Shown here: in pieces, positions 1 to 7,739 of the stretch
Layout: each line of letters opens with the position of its first letter
Position numbering within the stretch: position 1 is the stretch's first letter
NCBI GenBank assembly: GCA_002395905.1
Contig: DGVK01000202.1
Location: forward strand, 1 to 17,717
Length of the DNA stretch: 17,717 bases
Reading direction: 5' to 3'
Source of the DNA: Verrucomicrobia bacterium UBA4286
GTDB lineage: Bacteria > Verrucomicrobiota > Kiritimatiellia > RFP12 > UBA1067
The notes under the pieces: generated by a model
What the model was told of the DNA's origin: nothing
Seen by the model: only the letters and a program-made list of their open reading frames with translations
Databases searched by the model: none
Made by a program: the position numbers and the translations under genes

Positions 1-703
1 TGTCGTTGTCGCGGCGGTAGACGTTCGCGCGCGGGTTGTCCCAGCTGCGGAACACGGCCTTGATCGCCTCGAAGAGCTGCTCCTTCGCGTCGGACGGGAA
101 GTCCTTGCCGATCTTGGACTTGTACTCGGCCTTGAACTGGCCCGCGAGTTCCTTGAGATCGTCGGCAGTAAGCTCGACGTCGAGCTTGACGCCCTTCTTC
201 GCCTTCATCTCGTCGATGAGCTTCTCGAAATACTTCTTGCCGACCTCCATCACGACGTCGGAGAACATCTGAATGAAGCGGCGGTAGCAGTCCCACGCCC
301 AGCGCGGGTTCTTCGTCTGCGCCGCGAGGGACTCGACGACCGTCTCGTTGAGGCCGAGGTTTAGAATCGTGTCCATCATGCCGGGCATGGACGCGCGCGC
401 GCCGGAGCGCACAGAGACGAGAAGCGGGTTCTTGGCGTCGCCGAACTTCTTGCCGGCGGACTTTTCAAGCTTGTCTATGTACTCCATGACCTGGGTCATG
501 ATGTCCTGACCGATCACCTTGCCGTCGTCATAGTAGCGGGTGCAGGCCTCTGTCGAAATCGTAAAACCCTGCGGCACCGGAAGGCCGAGACCGGCCATTT
601 CGGCAAGGTTCGCGCCCTTGCCGCCAAGGAGTTCGCGCATGTTTGCGTTGCCTTCGGTCTGCCCGGCGCCGAAGAAATATACATACTTTTTCTGTTCGCT
701 CAT
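1..703 (-). CDS. ppdK: Pyruvate, phosphate dikinase, N-terminal part (runs off left edge)
   Basis: The first 234 codons of PPDK are present; the rest lies beyond the left edge. The enzyme interconverts pyruvate, ATP and phosphate with PEP, AMP and pyrophosphate, and in anaerobes often works with PPi-dependent glycolysis. What is visible is the N-terminal nucleotide-binding domain: KKYVYFFGAG at the start, then LGGKGANLAEMAGLGLPVP, the VSVRSGARASMPGMMDTILN block with the ATP-binding Arg, and WAWDCYRRFIQMF. All are hallmark PPDK segments, distinguishing it from PEP synthase. The ATG at 703 is chosen because the protein begins as PPDKs usually do and no upstream in-frame extension looks coding. 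There is no GGAGG-like Shine-Dalgarno; the leader is an AAAG-rich purine tract. The gene has its own promoter at 739-767 and is separated from nfo by 175 nt, so it is probably transcribed independently. Confidence 0.96.
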   Translation of the reverse strand, partial: MSEQKKYVYFFGAGQTEGNANMRELLGGKGANLAEMAGLGLPVPQGFTISTEACTRYYDDGKVIGQDIMTQVMEYIDKLEKSAGKKFGDAKNPLLVSVRSGARASMPGMMDTILNLGLNETVVESLAAQTKNPRWAWDCYRRFIQMFSDVVMEVGKKYFEKLIDEMKAKKGVKLDVELTADDLKELAGQFKAEYKSKIGKDFPSDAKEQLFEAIKAVFRSWDNPRANVYRRDND

Positions 704-724
704 CTTTTTCTTTCTTTCTTTGTT
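704..724 (-). repeat. Purine-rich AAAG leader of ppdK
   Basis: Directly upstream of the ppdK ATG the minus strand is almost pure A and G, with three perfect AAAG tetranucleotides (710-721) flanked by near copies. No anti-SD complement of four or more bases (such as GGAG) is present, so this A-rich tract may be the ribosome-loading element. Three copies are too few to claim slippage. Confidence 0.5.
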
Positions 725-738
725 TCGTTGTTTTGTGA

Positions 739-767
739 ATAATACCATATTGGCCGCGTCAGTTCAA
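739..767 (-). promoter_or_regulatory. sigma70-like promoter of ppdK, extended -10
   Basis: On the minus strand TTGAAC (762-767) is followed after exactly 17 nt by TATTAT (739-744). TG-G precedes the hexamer, giving an extended -10. Predicted transcription start is near 732, about 29 nt before the ATG. It matches 4/6 and 5/6 of the consensus hexamers and lies in the only AT-rich stretch of the gap. Confidence 0.7.
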
Positions 768-802
768 GTGGCAATTTATCTGTGTCGCGTAGTCGCAGTT
801 TC

Positions 803-827
803 AAAAAAGGCATATTTCCACCCCTTT
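803..827 (-). terminator. Weak candidate intrinsic terminator after nfo
   Basis: On the minus strand AAAGG (823-827) can pair with CCTTT (806-810) across a 12-nt loop, followed by further T residues to 803. The stem is only 5 bp, so termination here would be inefficient. It is the best candidate in the 175-nt nfo-ppdK gap (704-878), which otherwise holds only the ppdK promoter and leader. Confidence 0.3.
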
Positions 828-878
828 CCGCTTTTGCTTTCACCGCGACAGGGCGAAAAGGCTATTATGTCACCTGCC

Positions 879-1724
879 TCAGGCGACGAGACTCTTGAGG
901 AGTTCTATCTCCTCTTTATAGCCCTGCAGGTCGCACGGCGTCTCGAGATAGAACGGCAGCGACCTGAGGCGCGGCTCGTTCACTATGCGCCTAAACGCCT
1001 CAAGGCCGATCTTGCCCTTGCCGATCTTCTCGTGACGGTCTTTGTGGGCTCCAAGAACGTTCATGGAATCGTTGGTGTGCACCGCCTTGAGTCGGCCTAT
1101 GCCGACAACCCTGTCGAACTCGTCGAGCACCCCGCCCAGATCGCCGACGATATCATAGCCGCCGTCCCATACATGGCATGTATCAAGGCACACGCCCAGC
1201 TTTACACCCTTGGCGCGAGACTCTGTCTTTTCGATTATATCGGCAAGCTCCTCGAAGGTTCGCCCGATCTCGCTTCCCTTTCCGGCCATCGTTTCCAGAA
1301 GAACCGTCGTGGACGGTGCACGCCCGAACGCGTCGAAAATCCTCGCCAGCATGTCGGATATAAGCCTTATACCCGCTTCCGCCCCCTGGCCGACGTGCGA
1401 GCCGGGGTGAAAGTTGTACATGGCGCCGGGCGTCCGCTCAAGCCTGACGAGATCGTCGGCCATTGTCGCCTCGGCGAACTCCCTTACGCGCGGCTCGGCG
1501 CCGGCCGCGTTCAATGTGTACGGCGCGTGCGCGAGTATCGGTCCTATCCCGTTCGCGGAAGCGTATTCGATGAATGCCGCGACGTCGTTCGCGTCGATCG
1601 GTTTGGCCGCGCCGCCTCGCGGATTACGCGTGAAGAACTGAAAGACGTTCGCACCGATCGAAACGGCCGTCTGCGCCATCGCCAGATAACCGCCGGATGA
1701 AGAAAGATGGCAACCTACCTTCAT
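879..1724 (-). CDS. nfo: Deoxyribonuclease IV / endonuclease IV (AP endonuclease)
   Basis: This 281-residue protein (E. coli Nfo has 285) is a TIM-barrel, zinc-dependent AP endonuclease that nicks DNA 5' to abasic sites in base excision repair. The metal-ligand segments appear in order: AHAPYTLN, NFHPGSH, LETMAGKGSEIG, CLDTCHVWDGGYD, HTNDS, KDRHEKIGKGKIG and YLETP. They supply the His, Glu and Asp ligands of the trinuclear zinc site. The ATG at 1724 has AGGAG seven nt upstream and gives the family start MKVGCHLS; the longer in-frame ATG at 1760 would run into the upstream gene and adds non-family residues. It follows the DUF4340-type gene by 22 nt and is the last gene of the guaB-led block. 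Nothing suggests degradation or transfer. Confidence 0.97.
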   Translation of the reverse strand: MKVGCHLSSSGGYLAMAQTAVSIGANVFQFFTRNPRGGAAKPIDANDVAAFIEYASANGIGPILAHAPYTLNAAGAEPRVREFAEATMADDLVRLERTPGAMYNFHPGSHVGQGAEAGIRLISDMLARIFDAFGRAPSTTVLLETMAGKGSEIGRTFEELADIIEKTESRAKGVKLGVCLDTCHVWDGGYDIVGDLGGVLDEFDRVVGIGRLKAVHTNDSMNVLGAHKDRHEKIGKGKIGLEAFRRIVNEPRLRSLPFYLETPCDLQGYKEEIELLKSLVA

Positions 1725-1746
1725 GACAAGACTCCTGTTTCTCTCC

Positions 1747-3432
1747 TTATTCCCCGACAAGACGCGCCGTGAGACGCTTCACCACGTCATCACCGAGGAT
1801 GAATACCGCGTCCGCCGAGCCAAACGTTGCATAGCGGCCGCCAGGCGCCTTGCCGCCTACGAGGATGTTCCGGCGCACAGATCCCTCTCGGACGAGATCC
1901 ACCGCCACCACATGCGCCGCCGATGTATCCAGCCCGTAGCGCCCGAGACCGTCCGGCCCGACCTTCAACGTCACGACTCTCTCCGCCGTTAGCGGGGAAA
2001 TCGCCTCAAGCAGGGCGTCGACCGCCGCAGAATCCGCCACGCCGCCGTCCGGAGACGACTCGACGTTCCATGCTCTGCGGTCGGAGTCGTACACGATCGA
2101 GACGGGCTTGGAGCCGGGCGCGGTTGAAACAATACGCCTTATCTGCGAGGCTTCCAAACTGGCAATCGTCTTCGAGCGCAAATCTTCAAGGCGATGTCCG
2201 TCGAGAACCGCTTCGCGCGACACGCGCAGAGGGTTCGAATTCGTCGAAACCGCAATCGCTATTCCCGACGCATCGGCCGCAGAATGATGGAGCGCCAGAA
2301 TGCGCGAGACCATCTGGCTCGCCTCCTCCTGATCGGCCGGCGCGACAACCGGCGCATCGAGCCGCCACTGGCCTTCCGCATCCTTCGCGAGAAGATACTG
2401 CTCGTCGCCGTCGGCGAGCGAAACGGACGTCACCGCCGCCGCATCATACGGGAAAAGGCGCGTGTCAAGGAAGCCGTCGATGCCGTCAAGCACAATATCC
2501 TTGAACGAAGAAGCCACCGTCACAACGGCGCCGCCGTTGTGAGCCAGCGCGTAGACATAACCGGTCTCCGCCTCCTTGCCGAGCGAAAGAAGCCGGTCCG
2601 CGCCGTCCGCCCCCTTGAACGTCACCGTCACCGAACTCTCTGGATCCAGGCCGTACCCCGCCAGCAGCGAGACCGATGCCGTCTCGGTCTCGTTCGACGC
2701 GCCGACCGGCCATACGAAGCTCGCCGCGCGAGCGTCGAGAACCGTCTCGAGGAACTTCCTCACCTTGGCGGACGATGCCGGCGAGTCATGAGGCTCGGTC
2801 ATGCGCCATTTTTCGCCGTCCTTCGTAAATCGCATGAACGAGCCCGAGGCCTTGCGCACGTCGAAAGCGCCGATTTCATCCGCACCTACCGTGAAAAGCG
2901 AGCGGCTGCGAAGATCGTCCGCTTTCATGTCCACCGCATCAAACACATTAGTCCCGACGATATACACGAATCCGTCTCCGGCGACCTCCACGTAGACGCA
3001 GTCGCCCGCAGGAGTCGCCGCTCCGAAGGAGAACTCCTCCGTACCGCCGGGTCCTACAGCCACTACCGTGACGCGAGGCTGACGCAGGCCGAAATCCTCC
3101 CGTCGTCCGCCAAGCCTCTCCAGTTCGACATTGCTCATAGAGTCCACCACAGGCACGAACGCGAGCGCATCCAGGAGTCGCATCACGGCGATCTTGTCGG
3201 CGCTTGCCGAAAACGGCTCCGTCATCATCCATTCGCCCGACACGCAGGACAGTTCAGTCCACGGTAAGTCGCCATGTTTCACGCGCAATGCAACCGCGCC
3301 GTCCGCGACAGACGAAAGCGTCGCACGGCGCAGAAGTCCCGCGCCGCCCTCCTTCACGTCAAGCGCGATATGTGCACCGGCGACAAGGGCCGTGCCGAGA
3401 AGCATCCATGCTATTGAGCGCGCGTTCTTCAC
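1747..3432 (-). CDS. DUF4340-type membrane-anchored extracytoplasmic protein of the Gld-like ABC module
   Basis: The protein has 561 residues: one N-terminal membrane anchor (about residues 6-24) and a large extracytoplasmic part. I assign it to the DUF4340 family from its repeated W-x-(M/L/V)-x-x-P pattern followed by an acidic/alanine helix, and from its position behind a GldF/GldG-like gene, the usual context of that family. The motif recurs around Trp68, Trp209, Trp356 and Trp455, suggesting four tandem repeats. The GTG at 3432 is chosen because AAGGAGG lies 5-6 nt upstream and the codon overlaps the preceding stop as GTGA, implying translational coupling; the longer ATG start at 3525 would add 31 residues inside the upstream gene. 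The function is unknown. A role as extracytoplasmic partner of the ABC permease is inferred from context. Family assignment is fairly secure, function is not. Confidence 0.88.
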   Translation of the reverse strand: MKNARSIAWMLLGTALVAGAHIALDVKEGGAGLLRRATLSSVADGAVALRVKHGDLPWTELSCVSGEWMMTEPFSASADKIAVMRLLDALAFVPVVDSMSNVELERLGGRREDFGLRQPRVTVVAVGPGGTEEFSFGAATPAGDCVYVEVAGDGFVYIVGTNVFDAVDMKADDLRSRSLFTVGADEIGAFDVRKASGSFMRFTKDGEKWRMTEPHDSPASSAKVRKFLETVLDARAASFVWPVGASNETETASVSLLAGYGLDPESSVTVTFKGADGADRLLSLGKEAETGYVYALAHNGGAVVTVASSFKDIVLDGIDGFLDTRLFPYDAAAVTSVSLADGDEQYLLAKDAEGQWRLDAPVVAPADQEEASQMVSRILALHHSAADASGIAIAVSTNSNPLRVSREAVLDGHRLEDLRSKTIASLEASQIRRIVSTAPGSKPVSIVYDSDRRAWNVESSPDGGVADSAAVDALLEAISPLTAERVVTLKVGPDGLGRYGLDTSAAHVVAVDLVREGSVRRNILVGGKAPGGRYATFGSADAVFILGDDVVKRLTARLVGE

Positions 3433-5492
3433 ATACGCCTCCTTCTGGACGCGACGTAAGCCAACATGAGAAGAAACGCTGCGCCGGGAACCACAAAGCC
3501 CGACTTCACAATGAACGACGTCCACGCACGGCGATCCATCCCTGTCGAAAGCACGCCGCCCTCGGCCTCGCCGCCCGTCGTAGCGCCAGTCCCGGCCAGA
3601 TAGGCGACGCAGTTGAGAAGGAAATCACGGTTTGCATTCGCGCGAGAGGCCAGCGGGCCGTTCATGGCAAAAAGCGAGTCGCCCACTACGACTATTCTCG
3701 TCGGCCGCAGCGCAAGATCCTCGCCAGTGCCTACGCCGCGCTCGACCGCCGCCGCTATGCATCTGCCGGAGGCCTCCACGAGCGGACTGAACTCTATGCC
3801 GTCGGCTCCGCCGCCGCCCGCCGCAGAGGACGCTTCAAGCGACAGCGGACTGTTGAGCACTATCTGCGTCCCCTTGAGCGGAGAGGTGATCGCATGGGCT
3901 GAAAACCTTGACGCCACGACATCTTCGCCGGAGAGCGTATGCGACGAAGCGATCTTCTCGGCGGTCGGGCGCACGCCCCAGGCTGAAAGAAGCGTCGCGA
4001 GACCGCCGCCGTCGCCCGAGCCGAGCAGCACCAGAAGCCGCCCGCCCTGCTTGAGATACGCCCCGAGCCGCTCTGCCTCGACGCGGGAGATGTCTTCGCG
4101 TCCGCCGGCGATTATGATGAGCGCGCAGTCGGCCGGCACCGCAGGCACGCCAGAAAGATCCAGCGCGGAGTTGCGGTAGCCGTCCCGCGCAAGCTCGCGG
4201 GCTATGTCGCTCATCCCGAACGCGCCGTACGAATCGAACGACGACTCGCCATGGCCCGCAGTCCAATAAATGCTGGTTCTGTGCGGCGGAGTGGCGAGTC
4301 TCAGAAGCGCCGACGCCATATTCCGCTCTGAAATACCGTCGGCCAAAGCCAGCACTGCGCGTCTCCTGCCAAGCTCGAACACGACCGACGGCTCGGTGAC
4401 ACCGAGTCGCGCGAGTCTCTGCGCCTCGGAGAAATTCCACCTGGGGTCGACGAATCTCGGTTGTATTCTTGCGGCGCCGTGCGAAGCGGCCTCGGCCCGC
4501 ATGTATCTAAGCATGTGGGCGACAGGCCGGAACCGGGGGTCGTTCCTCGGCAGAAGGCATGTAGCCGCGATCGTCCCCTGGGATTCGGCCAGAATCCCGC
4601 GCGTCCTTTGAGACATACGTCCTTCCGACGAACCGAGAGGAAGCTCCACAACCGTGTCAAGCCGGATCGCAAGGAGCAAAGTCAGCATTGCACAAACGAT
4701 TGAAAGCAGCACGGCCGCAAACGCCCCGGCGCGGGCGCCCGCCGCGCGACGCCCGACGAGGCGAATCGCCTCTACGCGCTTTGTGCATATGAAAAGCGCC
4801 GTGACAGAAAGAATCGCATAACCGAACATCGGGCCGGTCTGCACGACGCCTGCCGCGAAATCGGCTGCGTGCGCGTCGAGCGGCATCTCGCCGAACGCAG
4901 TGCGCCCCTGCGCCGACCATTCGCAAAAAGCCGCCCACAGTCCGCGAGGCAGGGCGATCATCAGCGTGCAAGCGACAAGGGCCGACGCGGCCGCATGGCG
5001 AAAGAACGCGCTTGTCGCCAAAGAAACGGCGCACCAGAGCGCCGACTGCAACGCAAGCGCCGCGAATCCAGGCAGAAAATCGGCGGGCCCGAGCGCGCCG
5101 AAAGCGGCCGGCGCATTAAACCGCACGAGCGCCAAGGCCGATGCAAGCGACGCGAACGCCGCCAGAACCACAAGCAGCCACACACCGAGAAATTTGCCGA
5201 TAACAAGGTCGCTTTCGCGAACGGAGGCCGTTAGAAGAAGATCGATCCGTCCGGACAGTCTCTCGTCGCTCCACGTATCCATCGCGAGCATGGCCGCCAG
5301 CGCCGGCAGGAACGGCGCTACCGAAGACGCCCATACAGAAGCGAGCGATGCGGAAACGCCGTCGGCGCTGCGCAGGTTGAAGGCGAATGAAACGCCCGCG
5401 GCGGCGAGGAAACAGCCCATCGCAAGCGCGGTCGAAGGGAAGTTGCGCGCGAACCCGATCGTCCTGCGCATCGTAACGCCGACAGCCGTCAT
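3429..5492 (-). CDS. Fused ABC-2 permease and GldG-like (ABC_transp_aux) protein
   Basis: This 687-residue protein joins two parts that are separate GldF and GldG in gliding Bacteroidetes. Residues 1 to about 275 form an ABC-2 type permease with several hydrophobic segments and a GldF-like cytoplasmic segment, SDERLSGRIDLLLTASV followed by IGKFLG. After a membrane segment near 255-275 comes an extracytoplasmic GldG-like domain with WTAGHGE (about residue 410), a segment on vP-x-D / LIII, and RIVVVGDSLF. A C-terminal membrane helix follows (about 663-680) with a basic RRRR tail. The ATG at 5492 overlaps the ATPase stop (ATGA) and has GGGGGAGG upstream; Met8 is a less likely alternative. It should form the membrane channel for the ATPase upstream. 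The transported substrate is unknown. No degradation is seen. Confidence 0.9.
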   Translation of the reverse strand: MTAVGVTMRRTIGFARNFPSTALAMGCFLAAAGVSFAFNLRSADGVSASLASVWASSVAPFLPALAAMLAMDTWSDERLSGRIDLLLTASVRESDLVIGKFLGVWLLVVLAAFASLASALALVRFNAPAAFGALGPADFLPGFAALALQSALWCAVSLATSAFFRHAAASALVACTLMIALPRGLWAAFCEWSAQGRTAFGEMPLDAHAADFAAGVVQTGPMFGYAILSVTALFICTKRVEAIRLVGRRAAGARAGAFAAVLLSIVCAMLTLLLAIRLDTVVELPLGSSEGRMSQRTRGILAESQGTIAATCLLPRNDPRFRPVAHMLRYMRAEAASHGAARIQPRFVDPRWNFSEAQRLARLGVTEPSVVFELGRRRAVLALADGISERNMASALLRLATPPHRTSIYWTAGHGESSFDSYGAFGMSDIARELARDGYRNSALDLSGVPAVPADCALIIIAGGREDISRVEAERLGAYLKQGGRLLVLLGSGDGGGLATLLSAWGVRPTAEKIASSHTLSGEDVVASRFSAHAITSPLKGTQIVLNSPLSLEASSAAGGGGADGIEFSPLVEASGRCIAAAVERGVGTGEDLALRPTRIVVVGDSLFAMNGPLASRANANRDFLLNCVAYLAGTGATTGGEAEGGVLSTGMDRRAWTSFIVKSGFVVPGAAFLLMLAYVASRRRRM

Positions 5493-6199
5493 TGCCCGCC
5501 TCCCCCGAGCGCAGCCTCCACCCTCGCGCGCACATCGCTCCTGTCGGCGCCGGCAGTGTCGACCGTGGACGCGATCACGCCACCATTCAAAACGAGGAAC
5601 CGCGTAGTCCAGCGTGCCAGATCGTCTATTTCGTGACCTGTAACGATTACGCTCGAGAACGCCGCCGCGTTCGAAAGAACCTCCCCCGCCGCATCACGCA
5701 TTGCGGCATCCAACCCCGCGAGGAAGTCGTCCAGAAGGAGAACCCGCGGTCTGAGGAGAAGCGCGTCCGCCAGAGCGACGCGCTTCTTGACCCCGTTCGA
5801 CAACCATCGTATTGGACGACGCAGAACATCTGAAACGCGGCACAGTTCCGCCGCCTCTCCAACACGTCGGCGGATGCGCTTTGCGGGCTCGCCTTTCAGC
5901 CGCGCACGGTAGACCAGATATTCCTTGACGGTCATGTCCTCGTAGAGCGCGACCTTTTCCGGCAAGTATCCAAGCTGCCGACGGTATTCGTCCGCGTTCG
6001 CGAGAGCGTTGCGCCCGTCGGAGAGAACCAGACCGGCATCAGGCACGGCCAGAGTCGCGAGCACCTTGAGCAAAGTGGTCTTGCCCGTCCCGTTCGGGCC
6101 GACCACGCTTATCGCTTCGCCGGGAGAAACCACAAACGACACGTCGCGCAGGACCGGACTCCCGCGATATGTGAAAGCTATGTTTCGCACCTCGAACAT
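5489..6199 (-). CDS. ABC transporter ATPase, GldA/NatA-like
   Basis: This 236-residue ATP-binding subunit should power the fused permease that follows it. Walker A is GPNGTGKTT (34-42); the Q-loop region reads LGYLPE (76-81), as in NatA-like exporters; the signature is the degenerate LSNGV (133-137); Walker B is VLLLDD (153-158); the switch His is His189 in TGHEIDD. Two departures stand out. The catalytic Glu after Walker B is Asp158, and the signature Gly3 position is Asn. Asp at that site usually slows hydrolysis in studied ABC proteins, so turnover may be reduced; this is inference. The ATG at 6199 lies 11 nt after ilvA and has no clear Shine-Dalgarno, so it probably depends on upstream translation. 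The stop overlaps the next gene by 4 nt. Confidence 0.93.
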   Translation of the reverse strand: MFEVRNIAFTYRGSPVLRDVSFVVSPGEAISVVGPNGTGKTTLLKVLATLAVPDAGLVLSDGRNALANADEYRRQLGYLPEKVALYEDMTVKEYLVYRARLKGEPAKRIRRRVGEAAELCRVSDVLRRPIRWLSNGVKKRVALADALLLRPRVLLLDDFLAGLDAAMRDAAGEVLSNAAAFSSVIVTGHEIDDLARWTTRFLVLNGGVIASTVDTAGADRSDVRARVEAALGGGGQ

Positions 6200-6210
6200 T
6201 GGGGTGTAAC

Positions 6211-7722
6211 TCAGTCGCGCGAACCCAGAAAGTATACGTAGGCCGGGTTGCGGCTCACGTCCTCGTGCTTGTAGCCGATTCCGTCGAGAACATTCTCGAA
6301 ATCGGCGCGCTCCGCCTTCGGAACCTGGAAGCCTACAAGAACCTTGCCGTGGTCGGCGCCATGGTTGCGGTAGTGGAAGAGAGAGATGTTCCAGCGGCCC
6401 GCTATGGCAGAAAGGAACTCCATCAACGCTCCCGGGCGCTCAGGGAACTCGAATGTATGAACGACCTCGTTGACGATGGCGTGCGAGCGCCCGCCGACCA
6501 TGTACCTTACATGCTCCTTCGCGAGAGCGTTGTCCGAAAGATCTATGCAGTGCGATCCGGCGGACCTTATGCGCTTCTGGAGCGCCTTGCGCTCGTCAAG
6601 GTCGCGCACAGACACGCCGACGAATATGTGCGCGAGGAAACCGTCGCCCATTCGATAGTTGAATTCGGTCACGCTGTGCCGCCCGAGCTTCTCGACAAAC
6701 CTCAGGAAACTGCCGGGTTTCTCGGGTATCGCACAGTCGAATATGGCCTCGCGCCCCTCGCCTATCTCGGTCTGTTCGCTCACGAAGCGGATGCGATCGA
6801 AGTTCATGTTCGCACCAGAGATGACACACGCGCAGACATCGCCCTTCTTCGCGGTTTTCTTCGCCGCCGCAAGCGCCAGCGCGCCGGCGGGTTCGCACAC
6901 TGCCCGCGTCGCTTCAAAGATGTCCTTTATCGCGGCGCAAGTCTCGGCCGTCGAAACGCGTACAATTCCGTCCAGATGCTTCTTGCACAGCTTGAAGGTC
7001 TCCACACCGGGCTGCTTCACACAAACTCCGTCGGCGAAAAGACCGGGGCTGTCAAGCGTGACGCGTCGACCGGCCTTGATAGACTGGAACATGCAGTCGG
7101 AATCCTCCGGCTCCACTCCGTATACCTTCACCCACGGGCGCACGCTCTTTACATAAACCGCGACACCCGCAGCCAGACCACCGCCGCCTACAGGCACATA
7201 CACGGCGGTGAGATCGCGACCGGCCTGATCTAGAATCTCCTTGCCTACAGTCCCCTGCCCGGCGATCACATCCGGGTCGTCGAACGGGGCGATGTAAGTA
7301 TAGCCGTGCTCCTCGATCTGGCGGTGAAGCTCCTCGTATGTATCGGAGTAGGAGTCGCCGTGCAGCACTATCGTCGCGCCGTACGCCTTGACCGCCGACG
7401 TCTTTATCTCGGGCGTCGTAACCGGCATCACGATCGTGGCCTTGACGCCCAGCTTCTTCGCCGACAGCGCGACGCCTTGCGCGTGATTGCCGGCCGATGC
7501 GCATATCACGCCCTTGTCCAGCTCCGCGCGCGGCAGCTGGCTCATCTTGTTGTACGCGCCCCGAATCTTGTAGCTGTGGACCGGCTGCAAATCCTCCCTT
7601 TTTAAAAGAAATGTGCAGCCATACTTCTTCGACAGCGCCGCCGCCTCTTCGAGAGGCGTCTCCACCGCCACGTCATAAACGGTGGCGTTCAGAATCCTGG
7701 AAAGATAGTTCATACCCTTCAT
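6211..7722 (-). CDS. ilvA: Threonine dehydratase, biosynthetic type with two ACT-like domains
   Basis: This 503-residue PLP enzyme (E. coli IlvA has 514) deaminates threonine to 2-oxobutanoate, the first step to isoleucine. The catalytic lysine is Lys52 in HSYKIRGAYNKM, the phosphate-binding glycine loop is VPVGGGGLAAGVA, and the fold-type II serine/threonine dehydratase core spans about 5-315. The C-terminal half carries two Thr_dehydrat_C (ACT-like) regulatory domains, about 325-400 with IPEKPGSF and 415-500 with FPERPGAL. This marks the allosteric biosynthetic form rather than the short catabolic TdcB form, and isoleucine inhibition is expected. I take the ATG at 7722 (MKGMNYLSRIL); ATG 7713 is a close alternative. 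Only AAGG about 10 nt upstream serves as a Shine-Dalgarno. It lies 17 nt after the kinase and 11 nt before the ATPase. No other branched-chain genes are adjacent. Confidence 0.96.
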   Translation of the reverse strand: MKGMNYLSRILNATVYDVAVETPLEEAAALSKKYGCTFLLKREDLQPVHSYKIRGAYNKMSQLPRAELDKGVICASAGNHAQGVALSAKKLGVKATIVMPVTTPEIKTSAVKAYGATIVLHGDSYSDTYEELHRQIEEHGYTYIAPFDDPDVIAGQGTVGKEILDQAGRDLTAVYVPVGGGGLAAGVAVYVKSVRPWVKVYGVEPEDSDCMFQSIKAGRRVTLDSPGLFADGVCVKQPGVETFKLCKKHLDGIVRVSTAETCAAIKDIFEATRAVCEPAGALALAAAKKTAKKGDVCACVISGANMNFDRIRFVSEQTEIGEGREAIFDCAIPEKPGSFLRFVEKLGRHSVTEFNYRMGDGFLAHIFVGVSVRDLDERKALQKRIRSAGSHCIDLSDNALAKEHVRYMVGGRSHAIVNEVVHTFEFPERPGALMEFLSAIAGRWNISLFHYRNHGADHGKVLVGFQVPKAERADFENVLDGIGYKHEDVSRNPAYVYFLGSRD

Positions 7723-7739
7723 CGCACGACGGACCTTGC

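Noticed and set aside
783..850. Inverted repeat TGTCGCG / CGCGACA, 54 nt apart
   Set aside because: Seven base pairs across a long loop are expected by chance in GC-rich DNA, and the repeat is not placed at a stop or promoter.
540..1700. Plus-strand open frame of 386 codons
   Set aside because: It is antisense to nfo and the ppdK start, and its translation has no family resemblance; nfo is certain.
1725..1760. Longer nfo start at 1760
   Set aside because: It overlaps the upstream gene and adds 12 residues not seen in the family, while the ATG at 1724 has AGGAG at good spacing.
2194..3267. Plus-strand open frame of 357 codons over the DUF4340-type gene
   Set aside because: It is Arg/His-rich with no domain, opposite a gene with a strong start and coupled stop.
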